The position numbers and the translations under genes are program-made. A stretch of DNA of 64,000 bases from Gigaspora rosea. Its lineage: Eukaryota > Glomeromycota > Glomeromycetes > Diversisporales > Gigasporaceae. Below the pieces are notes generated by a model that worked only from the letters and a program-made list of their open reading frames with translations, made no database searches and was not told the DNA's origin. This document shows positions 46,558 through 56,782 of this stretch, piece by piece; position 1 is the stretch's first letter, and each line of letters starts with the position of its first letter. The DNA is taken from contig QKWP01000775.1 in NCBI GenBank assembly GCA_003550325.1, forward strand, positions 26,495 to 90,494, read 5' to 3'.

Positions 46558-46620
46558 TCCTGACAAACATCCAATCTTGAATGATATTTTAAAAGAACTT
46601 GAGAGGCTAGAAAGTAAATA
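46552..46620 (+). CDS. short ORF (22 codons), possible first exon
   Basis: ATG GAT CCT begins MDPDKHPILNDIL and ends ERLESK before a stop; GTAAAT overlaps the end and could be a donor. It is too short to be sure; it may be the first exon of a lost gene. Confidence 0.25.
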
Positions 46621-46699
46621 GAAATCGTCTTGGTTCCTACGGCTGTCTGATAATGACTAAGTTTAAATAATATATTAATTTATGTTCGCAATAAAAATA

Positions 46700-47464
46700 T
46701 CATTATTTAATAAATCAAAATCATGTGGCTTTTAATACAATCTTTTTGTCAATAATTGTCAATGACTCATACGAAGTTTCGATCTTTTTTGGAGCATCAC
46801 GCAAGCAAAATAAAATTTACGCTCCCGCAGGACTGCAATATTATGTGATATTACTAGCCTCTACATTGAATATGTATTAAATATGTTACCATACAGAAAT
46901 TTCCATAGCTTGTGAAAACTTTTTAATAAATAATCACTCGCTTATATTTTGGATTGAAAATTTCAAAAGTGATCATCCCTATTCATAAGTTAATAATTTA
47001 AACTAACAAATGAATTGATCGATCGGTGATATTGAATTTGGTTAGCGATGAGACTTACAAGGAAGATTCTTATAAACTTTTTCAAATTTTGGGTAGTTTA
47101 CAAATGCTCCGCAATAGTGATGGGACTTAAAAATTAAAATAGTCGGCAAAAATATAATGTATAAATATCTTTAAAATTCTCCAAATTAATAACTTTTTCG
47201 ATCTATTGAAAAAAATATTATTGAAATTCACAAATTATAAATGCGACAATTATTTTGTATTGCTAGCCCCATCACTAGATCGGTTGTATTATTTTTAAAA
47301 ATTCGATTTCTTCTTTAAATTGCATTCCTGAAATTATTTGAATTTAATTAGTTAATTTGAGTTCTTAATTTAGACTAAGTAACAATACAAAGTATGGTTT
47401 TGCTAGGAAGCAACACATAAGATAATTAAATATAAAGTAAGTTATATAACTTAAAACTGGGAAA
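46700..47464. other. upstream region of the APH-like gene
   Basis: Non-coding. TTTGTCAATAATTGTCAATGACTC and AGCAAAATAAAATTTACG (46742-46830) resemble blocks at 54716-54780 upstream of another small gene. Confidence 0.4.
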
Positions 47465-48531
47465 ATGTCAAATTATTCTTCTAGTTGTGAAAGCGATTTA
47501 GAAAATTCTATCGTGCTAAATGTTAACTTAGATGCTTTAAAAAAGTCAGCATCAAATGTATTTCAAGTACAATGTACCTCTATACAAGAATTTAATGAAG
47601 GTGGTTTTCATAAAGTATACATCTTAAAGATGATGGATGGTAATGAATATATTGGAAGAGTAGCATTCCCTGTATATTTACAATGGAAGACAGAAAGTGA
47701 AGTAGCAGTTATGGAATATATTCGTTTAAATACGAACATACCTGTTAACAAAGTATATTATTGGAATAGTTTTGTCAATAATCCAGTAGGAGCAGAATAT
47801 ATTTTAATGGAACATTTACCTGGCATTCGTCTTTATGACATCTGGAGTGACCTCACCATGGAAAAAAAAAGTTGTTTCTTTTAAAAATTATTGACATTCT
47901 ATTGGAACTTAAAAAACTCACGTTTTCAAAAATTGGTAGTATATTTTTTGATGATAAAAATGATCAATTTAAAATTGGGCAGGTGATTGAAAGTAACTTT
48001 TTTACTGGTAAACGAGCAGTTTTATCAACCTTGGAATGAGGGCCCTTCAATACAACGAAGGAGTATATTTTAGCTGTTATTCGAAATCAAATTAGTTACT
48101 ATAGCACTTTTGTATCTAAAGAAAAGCAAAATTGCTTGATTACAAAATATGAAGAATTATGCAGATTAGTACCAAAATATTTTCAGGATGATGGAAATGA
48201 CACTTTTGCATTAACCCATGGGGACTTTCACTCATCAAACATTCTAGTCAATAATGATGAGATAACAGGAATCATAGATTGGGAATGTTCCGGTGCATTT
48301 CCAATGGAATGCTTATGTACTTATCCAGTATGGATAACTAACAGTTCCATGATAGAACCAACTAACAAAGAGTCTATAGAACATGTAATATTACAAAATT
48401 TTTTCCGCGCTGAGATGTCTCGTCATAATCCTGATTTTATACGCACAATTGACAATATCTGTAAAGAAAAAAAAGAATTTTATTCCGCATTGTTTAGTTA
48501 TGAAGTATGGAAAGATGAATTTTTTGATTAA
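47465..48531 (+). pseudogene. APH/choline-kinase-like phosphotransferase with a frame slip and a TGA
   Basis: The N-lobe frame starts MSNYSSSCESDLEN and contains FNEGGFHKVYIL (nucleotide loop), GRVAFP, KTESEVAVMEYIR and GAEYILMEHLPGIRLYDIW. A run of nine A at 47862-47870 breaks the frame; ten would continue it into LFLLKIIDILLELKK. Further on, TGA at 48037-48039 stands in STLE-stop-GPF, where Trp is expected. From 48040 the frame is clean and carries the catalytic loop LTHGDFHSSNILVN and the metal-binding IIDWECSG. The family transfers phosphate to small molecules such as aminoglycosides, choline or amino sugars; the real substrate in fungi is mostly unknown. No introns. Two lesions suggest a recent pseudogene, though the A-run could be an error. 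Confidence 0.8.
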
Positions 48532-49615
48532 TATAATTTCTAGAACTTTTCACCGGATTGTGCTTTATTTATTTGAACATAAGTTTGTATAGTTTCCTAA
48601 ATATTCTATAATTCTGGCCAAAATTATCTAATATTGTAATTGTAAAAATTATAATTTAAGACATACAAAAATGCTTCATTATAAAAACGATAATATGGAT
48701 ACGAAGAACTTTGTAGTTTTTACATACTCAAATCATTGGAATAATGTTATTATCGTAGCTCCACTTAAATTACAATTCAGAAAATTCAGAATATAAAAAC
48801 TTGAAAATATTTTATTTAAACAAAAACTCTTGATACAAGAAAAATTAAAATTTTACTATAATTTAAATTAGTTAATTAATTTATTCAATGCTTTACAATG
48901 ATCAGTCTTTAAAATAAATCAATTATTTTATAGCACTTTTTATATGATAAAATTATTGATCTTTTTCATAAACTGAGATAGTAAATCATTGAATAAATGC
49001 ATGTTCCGTATGTATTTTATGTTCTCATCTGATCATTCAGCAACCCTGCTGTACCGGCTGGGTTACCAACCAATCATCATTGACCATAAAACACAGCAGT
49101 TATTGCATACTTCGCATGCAATAACTATATATTCATTAAAATTGGATTTTTTTTTTTAGAATTTTGATTTTTATTATTTACTGTAATTTTCACTTTTAAT
49201 TAATGTGACCTCTGTCATTTAATTATTAATTATAAAAATTTTACTTGGTAATAATATGAAAATGAATAAATCCATGAATAGATCGACTTGGATAATGAAT
49301 CGTGAACTATTAATTAAAGTACGTATTAAAATCAGGATTTTGGATTTTGTCTAATTTTATCAAAAAATTTTTTAAGAGATTAACTATGCGAAAACGAAGT
49401 AAAAAATTCCGAGAAATTTCTTATTAAACTAAATCTTAAGTATCAGAGCCAATTCTCAAAGCAATATATATAATTTTGTATTTCTCTAATTAAATGAAAA
49501 TAATTTGGAATATAAAAATGTCAAAATGTTGACTTGAACTGTATAAAGTCAGGTATTCAATAAATGTAGAGCATAATACAATATGTTTTAACTTAGCCTA
49601 CTTAATTAAAAAATC
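48532..49615. other. gene-free stretch
   Basis: AT-rich with no gene. A small palindrome around GCATACTTCGCATGC lies near 49106. Confidence 0.45.
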
Positions 49616-49619
49616 AAAA

Positions 49620-49793
49620 CTACTTTTCTTTTTTCTTTTTTGACACTTCCCGTGATAGCTTTATCTTTTTACATCTATAACAATCTTTTTTGTTTTTATT
49701 CATGGTAAATTTACATTTATCACATTTTTTCTGATGCTTTCTGCAAAACCCAGATTTGTGACAATTTGGGCAATGGTGAGTCCAATATTTCAT
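49620..49793 (-). CDS. 57-residue Cys-rich zinc-ribbon-like peptide
   Basis: The frame starts MKYWTHHCPNCHKSGFC, then RKHQKKCDKCKF, KKDCYRCKKIK and a basic tail before TAG. Seven Cys in CxxC-type spacing plus His residues suggest two zinc sites. Nearly a third of the residues are Lys or Arg, so nucleic acid or protein binding is likely. No signal peptide. It is unbroken, unlike its neighbours. It could also be the only surviving exon of a larger transposon-type protein. Confidence 0.5.
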   Translation of the reverse strand: MKYWTHHCPNCHKSGFCRKHQKKCDKCKFTMNKNKKDCYRCKKIKLSREVSKKKKEK

Positions 49794-50459
49794 AGGAAAA
49801 TGGTCGTAAATATTAATAAAATATTAATTGGATAAAAATTAAAATTAATATAATATATTCATTAAACATTGTTTTCTAAAAAAAATATTTTTTGGTTGTT
49901 TTTTTATACGATCTGTTTGAAAACTTTAGTATACCCATTAGTTTTAAATCTATCCATTTTGATGTTAATTCCAAATGGATATCCAATGGAATTAATTATT
50001 GAAATTAGTGCAAATGCCACTTCTCTAATAACTACATATTTGGCTGTTATAAAACTATCATATCAGTTTTTATAATTTAATTATATTAATTGAATTACAT
50101 TAATCAATTAGAGAATTAGAAGAAATAATCTACGAAATTGATAACGAAAAACTAAACTTTAAATTATCAATTTATGAATAACTTAAACACTCAAACGAGT
50201 AAACTCAATTAATTGTAATTTAAACTGACACTGATACAAATACAGCCTCAAAATAAAACTCATCAACAATATAAAAAATTTGTATACAGCTGCTTGTGTG
50301 ACCAACTAGACCAACTCCATACCAATTTGTGCCCTTGGCGGGCCCTTATCAGTCATTAAGTTTTGGAATACTACAATTTGCTTGAAAAATATTTCATGAT
50401 TTTTCCTTAAGCTATACTAATTTGCCCAGAATTTTGCTTGAAATTAAAATTCGATTTTG

Positions 50460-50565
50460 TCTACAGGTAAGAACATTGATGTTATACGACTGATTTTTCA
50501 CATGGTGTCCAACATATAAAAAAATAATTTTACAATACCAGATCATTCCGCTAGTACATGTTATG
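50460..50565 (+). repeat. second copy of the 45220 repeat
   Basis: Matches the 45.2 kb copy over about 105 bases with few changes. Confidence 0.75.
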
Positions 50566-50570
50566 ATTAT

Positions 50571-50610
50571 AATCCAACACCATTTTTATTAGTAAAAATG
50601 GTGTTGGATT
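50571..50610. repeat. perfect 18-base-arm hairpin
   Basis: AATCCAACACCATTTTTA pairs with TAAAAATGGTGTTGGATT around TTAG. Confidence 0.85.
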
Positions 50611-50706
50611 GGGGTGTTTCATACCATCATAGTGCAGCACAATATGATTGGCGCACTATGTAAGATTTTTGAATTTTTGTTGATCATTTTTTTCATATAA
50701 ATATAT

Positions 50707-50946
50707 GGGGGGTGAGTCAATAGAAATCAAGCAAATTTTTTATAATAAAAATACTTTAAACAAGAATAACTTAACAAAAACTTGACCAAATTTAATAAAT
50801 TTTTTTTTAAAAAAATTTTATAAACTTGTAGAATTAATTAAAAAAATTTTTATTAATTTGATTAAGTTTTTGTTAAGTTATCCTTGTTTAAAGTTAAAAA
50901 AAAACTTATTAAAAAATATTTGCTTGATTTCTATTGACTCAACCCC
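50707..50946. mobile_element. MITE with GGGGTGAGTCAATAGAAATC ends
   Basis: The left end pairs with TATTGACTCAACCCC at the right over about 30 bases, and the interior (AACTTAACAAAAACTTGA against its complement) is also palindromic. A second copy at 57925-58350 is split by another MITE. Confidence 0.8.
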
Positions 50947-50985
50947 ATATTATAAGCGTTAAAACGTTATAACTCTTTTTTTACT

Positions 50986-51189
50986 TAAGCGAATCTACTA
51001 CCATATCTTATAAATTTTTGTATAAAATAAACGTGGCTTTAAAACTATGTTGTCAAATTTTCAATTTACTTATAAAATTTACCAATTTTACTTTGAAAAT
51101 CGATAAACTTTATAAGTAAATTGAAATTTTGGTAACATTTAAAGCCATGTTAATTTTATGCATAACTTATAAGATATAAGATTCGCTTA
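50986..51189. mobile_element. 204-base long palindrome
   Basis: TAAGCGAATCT at the left mirrors AGATTCGCTTA at the right, and about 85 bases pair on each side, through GGCTTTAAA and TTTACTTATAAA. Confidence 0.8.
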
Positions 51190-51405
51190 CAAAAGCTTCC
51201 GCAAATAGAATTCCAAATAATAAATAACTATATCTATATTTTTCACCAAAAAATTGAATTAAACGGTTAATACGGTTAAACGATTCCAATCCCTACATGT
51301 ACGCCCGCATCATCAACAATATTATTTATTTAGTAAATATTTTCCAAAACTATAGACAAATTTTTCTAAAACACAAATTTAGTGAAAAAAATATTATTAG
51401 GGTTG

Positions 51406-51533
51406 CTAATGGAGTACTCCAGACTATAGAAAGCTTTTTTGACTTTAAAATAGTCAATCGTGCAAAGAAGAGTTTTTTGCACGATTGACCATTTTAAAGT
51501 CAAAAAAGCTTCCTATATCATATTCTCTATTAG
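51406..51533. mobile_element. 128-base palindrome
   Basis: The core arms GAAAGCTTTTTTGACTTTAA and the complement pair for about 39 bases around GAAGAG; the outer CTAATGGAGTACT and CTATTAG ends pair loosely. Confidence 0.8.
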
Positions 51534-51627
51534 TTTGGACATGTTCAAAAAAGCTTTGGACATGACACAAAATATACAACACTCTTACCGCCGGTGACAA
51601 GCACATTTTTTCTCTATAAAATATAAC

Positions 51628-51888
51628 TTACTTATAGGGATATGGTTGATTAGGATCACATTGACAAATATTATTTCCAAGATGTTTACAACCACAAGCA
51701 CACGGAGAGCATTTTGGTGGTGGTATTTTAGGCAAATACTAAATAATATAAATATTTTATAATTGATGTTATTATATAAAATTATTAGAAAATATATATT
51801 TACTTTGAGTCAATATTAATGTCAACATAAAAAGAACAATAAAAATAAATTTATGATAATTTCTAATTATAATAAAACAAAAAAACAT
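51628..51888 (-). CDS. small Cys-rich peptide with hydrophobic leader (two exons, uncertain join)
   Basis: Exon 51804-51888 starts MFFCFIIIRNYHKFIFIVLF and continues MLTLILTQ, a signal-peptide-like or membrane leader. Exon 51628-51738 reads YLPKIPPPKCSPCACGCKHL, then GNNICQCDPNQPYPYK and a stop: six Cys in 18 residues after a proline-rich start. Splice sites GTAAAT and TTTAG are present, but the phases differ by one base, so the join is not secure. A GTAAGT over the last codons could also lead to another exon. If real, it would be a secreted disulphide-rich peptide, the kind of product that includes effectors. Not recognised. Confidence 0.4.
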
Positions 51889-51986
51889 TATTACTTAATT
51901 TTTAATTTATTCTGTAAAGAATATAAAAGATAGAATTTTCTGTATCTGTAAATAACTAATTATTAGTTAAATAGAATAAAAATAAA

Positions 51987-52136
51987 TGAATAATCAAAAT
52001 AGTACAGATTGTCACATTATTTTTGGATAGAATATTATTATCAAGATCTTTATTTTTGGATAGAATATTCTTATCAAGGTCAAAAATCAAATACGTAGTT
52101 CATTTGTTTGTCAATCTGTACTATTTTGATTATTCA
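51987..52136. mobile_element. MITE with perfect 25-base inverted ends and an internal duplication
   Basis: TGAATAATCAAAATAGTACA is mirrored exactly at the right end. Inside, a 30-base unit (TTTTTGGATAGAATATT, TTATCAAG) is repeated in tandem at 52019 and 52050. Confidence 0.85.
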
Positions 52137-52294
52137 ATTAATTTTACTAATAATTTTTTTTTAATTATTCATAAATCCAAAATCTGGTCAAGCGAAAGGT
52201 TGAATAATCAGGATTTTCTTTATCTTTAAAACTTTATGCTATTTCATTTTTAACTTATAGCATATATTTTTAAGTGAAGAGATAGCAAAATAAG

Positions 52295-52579
52295 TTATTT
52301 GAAAGATCTAACTTTTTTGAAGGAAATATTTTCCGTACCGATAACTGTAATTGCCAAATTATTTAATTTTAACTCTGATGTGCTTTTATGGTTTTTAGAA
52401 AGAGCACTTTCTAATATCATTATATTTTCAAAATCAAGTTGATCATCAAAAACATCCAAAGAGGTTAAAGTACTGTTTTCGCAAAGAGCATCTGTTAAAA
52501 CTCGTAATTCCTCAGAACCAAGTTGATTATATGAACTATTCAAATAAGTTAATAGATTTGACGTTTTTATTTTTTTCAA
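52295..52579 (-). pseudogene. leucine-rich repeat fragment
   Basis: The frame holds LLTYLNSSYNQLGSEELRVL, then DALCENSTLTSLDVFDD and LESALSKNHKSTSELKLNN, about three degenerate RNI-type LRRs. There is no catalytic or nucleotide-binding partner domain. It resembles the plus-strand scrap at 44920 (DALCxNxTLTS), so both probably derive from the same LRR family. The ends run into AT-rich non-coding DNA; likely a relic. Confidence 0.6.
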
Positions 52580-52650
52580 GGTTTTTTTATTTTTTTTAAT
52601 ATTTTTTAAATTAACCGTTATTATAACTTTTATTCACTTTCATTCTACAC

Positions 52651-52839
52651 AATTGGTGGGGATTTTTAAAGTCCACCTAAGTGGTGGAGTCACATGACTT
52701 TGATATTTCGCATTTCTGCGAGATTGGCAAAATTCAAACTCCACTTTGGCGGAGTTTGAATTTTGCCAATCTCGCGGAAATGCGAAATATCAAATGTCAC
52801 GTGACACCGCCACTTAGGCGGACCTTAAAATCTCCAATT
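52651..52839. mobile_element. 189-base near-complete palindrome
   Basis: AATTGG to CCAATT, with arms of about 85-90 bases pairing through GATATTTCGCATTTC, GCGAGATTGGCAAAATTCAA and ACTCC around CACTTTGGC. Far richer in G and C than its surroundings. Confidence 0.9.
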
Positions 52840-52890
52840 AACGGAGTTACCTTCTTATAATACACTAACCTCCGTCACTAATTGTAAAAT

Positions 52891-52949
52891 AGTAACATGC
52901 CCCATGAAATACCCCTGCTTACGCAGGGTATTTCATGGGGCGCGTTACT
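52891..52949. repeat. 59-base hairpin
   Basis: CCCCATGAAATACC pairs with GGTATTTCATGGGG, flanked by pairing AGTAAC/GTTACT and GC-rich inner bases around TTAC. Similar in shape to an intrinsic fold-back element. Confidence 0.85.
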
Positions 52950-54690
52950 ATAAGTTAGAAGATTCTATGAATCAAAGCTAAATGTTGCAACAAATCGCAA
53001 AAGTGCTATTGACACCAGTTTAGATTACAAAATTAAAAAAATTAGATTACTCAAAAAGTGAAAAGTATCAAGTTGATGCTTTAATTGTCATCACTCTTTC
53101 AAAACTATCATAATTCACTCCATATGTTTTTAGTTTTTTTTATTTTTATATTTTTTTAAATTTTTTTTTATATATTTTTTTAATTTTTATATGTTTTTAA
53201 TTTTGTATTAAGTTTATACGGGGGGATATGCATATACTTAATTTAATTATCTCATCTTTACATATTATCTCACTGACCTGTGGGTTCGTGAAATATGTGA
53301 TCATATGATATTATATGATTGCAATGAAATAAAACTTGAGATATAATAATTTTTATTTATTAATTTTTACGTTATTGTTGATAAAATTTTTGTTAAGTGT
53401 AATGAATATTAACATTCTTTCATACATTTTTTAAACCGTTTGTTCATATTCAAAGATATGCTCATTACCTTGAGCTCTAGGCTTTACCCTAATGGTAATT
53501 GGGTAGACTTTTTTTTTTGCGCCTTATTGCAGGACATCGGCTCTATGGTAGCTTTAGGGCTATCCTAACGGCTCAGCAATTTGATTTGGACCGTTTTTTT
53601 TCTCTAAATTTTTTTTTTAAAAAAAAAATCCCTTTAAATCCTTTCTCATGGCATCAAAATATACCTGAATATTGTGAACATTATCCCTTGGAGTTGTTGG
53701 ACCTTCAATTTGTACCTTTAAAAAATATTAATTTAACATTGGTTTATTTGCGGAACTAATATAATAGTTCTTGTTAATTTTTTAATTACTTTCGTGGCTT
53801 CAAAAAATTTGGCTAAATTTGTCAACAAATTCATATTTGATCATCATTCGATTGTCGTTCCTTTTGAAATGTTGTTATTCCTAACGTTAATGATACTTAT
53901 AAAATTAGTATAATAACAAAATCAAAGATAAAAAATTTTCACTTCTGGATTATACCAGTATCAGTCTGATTAAGGTCTACCGATTCATTTTCAGGACTCA
54001 TATAATTTATAATTAGTAGTACAAAATTTCTAATTAACAACAATAAAATGCATATTTTTTTTTTATAAACACACAAAAAAAATCAAACCAATATTACTTG
54101 AACTAAGAAAACTACCCTTTTCAGCAAATCAAGAAATTTATTTGATAATTTGGATTTTCAAATTCTTTGCAGTTATCTTTAAATGAGGATGCATTAGGTT
54201 TTTCTCAAGGTAATAATAAGAGAGAAATTAATCATTTTGTTTATATAGATACAATTACTTCAGAAGATTCTTTGTCAATGAATAAAAAAAATTGTGGACA
54301 AAATCAACGCTCTTGATGTTCTTTTTACTAATGATCAATGTAAATTTTTTATAAGGCTTTTTATTATTTCGAGTGTATTTAAGTTGTTTATTTATTATTT
54401 TTATAATAATTTCAATGTTAATTAAATTAGACACAATGAGAAAAATTATTACATATCCTTAAACATCAAAAAAATATATACATTACATATTACCAAAATT
54501 TCACGTGATTTATCGAATATTCAATTTAAAACATTGATATAATTTTATAAAAATCATGTAATTTCTATAATTTACATATTTGATAATCTCCGTTCTGTTT
54601 ACTATTAACTTTGTTTCAAACAGGTTTTATAAATATGAGTGGTTTTTATACGTATTAGCATTATGTTAACTTTATTTCCAGAAGGTCGAT
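52950..54690. other. gene-free stretch
   Basis: Mostly A/T. Bases 53470-53600 are less AT-rich (TTACCCTAATGGTAATTGGG, ACATCGGCTCTATGG) and look like a piece of an unrecognised repeat; the open frame there lacks an ATG start and any domain. Confidence 0.4.
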
Positions 54691-54699
54691 AAGTTTAAT

Positions 54700-55275
54700 T
54701 CAAATGAGATAATCTCTTTGTCAATTATCATGACTCTTGTTCGAATTTTTAGAGCAGCGCAAACAAAATAAAAATTCTATCAGAAAGTATATTAAAAAGC
54801 CATATGGTTGTATAAATCCGTATCGGACCAAATAACACACGACACTAGTAAATTAAGAAGTTTATTTACTGGTCGTGGCAGTGATTAGACACCGAAATAC
54901 AAATCTATTGACTGACCCTTAAATTTGTGCAATTATCTTGACAAAGTAAAACTTCTTGCAACATTGTCGAAATAGATTATTGCGCACGCGCGAGTTATCT
55001 CTTAGTCAATTGTTATGACCTTATGGACAGTTCAAATTTTCAATCTTTTTTTAGAGCTTAAATTATAAATCAGAATTAGATTAGACACGCGACACTGAAA
55101 CCTGAAAAGTTTATCCTATATAGGTTTTCATCAAAACTATCAAGTCTATTGACTGACCTCTTATGCAATTCATTTATTGAATTCCTCCTCTTTTGAAGTT
55201 TGTATAATATCTAACGAAATAAAATTTTATGTGACACTATTAAAATTAAGGAGTTTGTTAACTGAACATTTTTGC
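54700..55275 (+). repeat. degenerate repeats upstream of the 55475 gene
   Basis: Blocks recur with variation: TCTTTGTCAATTATCATGAC (54716) and TCTTAGTCAATTGTTATGAC (54999); CACGACACTAGTAAATTAAG (54838), CGCGACACTGAAACC (55087) and GTGACACTATTAAAATTAAG (55231); TCTATTGACTGACC at 54906 and 55145. Unit near 250-290 bases. Confidence 0.55.
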
Positions 55276-55409
55276 AAATGAAGTAAAGCCCCACACGATT
55301 CTGAATAAAAAATGGAACATTACACACGCGCGTAAATATTTAATCCTTAAATTATTTGCCAAAACTGATAAATTTTAGTTCAAAGATGACTTTTAGTTCT
55401 CGCTGAGAA

Positions 55410-55418
55410 TATATAAAT
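55410..55418 (+). promoter_or_regulatory. TATA box of the 55475 gene
   Basis: TATATAAAT lies 65 bases before the ATG. Confidence 0.55.
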
Positions 55419-55474
55419 CTGTTTATGAAATACATCAATTTTTTCTTATTTGAGAAACTTTTATTTTAGTAAAA

Positions 55475-55816
55475 ATGTCTCAATTCTCTCGATTAAGAAC
55501 AGAAAACAGCTGGGAATATGTTCTAGAATGCGAATGTGACCGTTGTTTGGAACACTCACCACAATATTTACCACAAGATTTAAATCAAGCTTGGCCAATT
55601 AGGCAGAATAGTTTTGAAATCATTTCTTACCAACATCCCCATCCTCATCTATTTCACAAACATAGTTTTCAGAACCAACAACTTAATTTTCATCAACCGC
55701 TACCTTTTAACCAGCATCAACCTCTATTGCAACCATCTATTAACTAGCATCAGCTATTGCAACATAACCCTAATATCCAGTATCAACCTTTATTGCAACC
55801 TAATGAACATCCTTAG
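55475..55816 (+). pseudogene. His/Gln-rich small protein with an in-frame TAG
   Basis: The frame starts MSQFSRLRTENSWEYVLECE, has CECDRC, then YLPQDLNQAWPIRQN, and turns into a tract rich in His, Gln, Pro and Leu (HQPLLQP). TAG at 55745-55747 interrupts it, but the same frame continues HQLLQHNPNIQYQPLLQPNE and HP to TAG at 55814, keeping the same repeat style. A CAG to TAG change explains the first stop. Read-through or the short 90-residue form may both occur. No signal peptide. The Cys-x-Cys-x-x-Cys group may bind metal. Family not recognised; looks like a young low-complexity gene. Confidence 0.5.
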
Positions 55817-56470
55817 ATTAACAATCAATCTCTGTTTTTAAGCATAATGCGCATTACCAGAATTTATTATAATACAATACAGCGTATTACATATATATAT
55901 AAATTTAGTGTTTTGACGTATAAATAATCCCAGATTATTTTAAACCGGCAAATATCCATAGATTTAAAGTAACTCATAGATTATTTATATTCTTATTCTA
56001 ATAAATATATATATATATTTTACATCTGTCCTGCTCATATTTAATACTATATATAATCACCGCTTGAGTTATCCATTTTATTAAAAGCCTTCTTATGTAA
56101 TATTTTAGTTTTTAAGAGTACTGTTGCATATTTAGCTGAAATTATATTCTCATTAAAGAGAAATCACATATATGTAAAATAAAAAGATGGGAGGTCCTAT
56201 GAGAAAAGAAAAGCTGCAAATAATTTACTAGGTAATGGATCAAATTCGATAAAATTTTTTTTTAATTTTATAGATTTGTAGAATTAAAATAAAAATTTTT
56301 ATTGTTATTAATTTCGCAGAAATTAATCACCGCAGAAAATCATCCCAACGTGTCTAATGTCTTACGGACCCGTGGGTCCGTTAAGTCAATACTCAGAAGA
56401 AAATATAAAAAAGGGTATATCCCTATACGAAACAGTTTTTACAATTCACTACATATATAAACTTTTTATT
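55817..56470. other. gene-free stretch
   Basis: AT-rich with no gene. GACCCGTGGGTCC near 56369 is a short palindrome. Confidence 0.45.
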
Positions 56471-56668
56471 TATGTGCAGTAGAATTCGAATGAATGTCTC
56501 TGTTACTTCCGTGTATACGGTCTTTTGCCCAATGGTTAGCCATATTGATAAGCATAAACAATAAATTGTTACCTACGCACGTTAACATAATTTGTATTAG
56601 TAATAAATTTTAAATAGAAAATGTCTTGCTACGCGTCTATAAATGGTCTTTTTATAGAATGGTTATTT
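56470..56668 (+). repeat. dispersed upstream repeat with two A-box-like motifs
   Basis: Aligns with 42430-42565. The motifs TCTTTTGCCCAATGGTTAGC (56521) and TCTTTTTATAGAATGGTTA (56647) belong to the set seen at 40.6-45.4 kb. Confidence 0.6.
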
Positions 56669-56713
56669 TTAGCTAATATAGTAGTATTGTAATAGGTATA
56701 TAACTCTAAAGAT

Positions 56714-56721
56714 TATAAATA
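56714..56721 (+). promoter_or_regulatory. TATA box of the 56783 gene
   Basis: TATAAATA lies about 69 bases upstream of the ATG, matching the spacing at the 43228 and 55475 genes. Confidence 0.5.
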
Positions 56722-56782
56722 GGGGCTCTGCACGTTGTTGAATAAAAAATTTTCGAATCACAAAAAATTATTGACTTAAATA

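Noticed and set aside
53499-53759. 86-residue plus-strand ORF
   Set aside because: No ATG at its start, long Phe/Lys homopolymer stretches and no domain.
55614-55841. Overlapping 75-residue frame
   Set aside because: Out-of-frame shadow of the His/Gln-rich gene.
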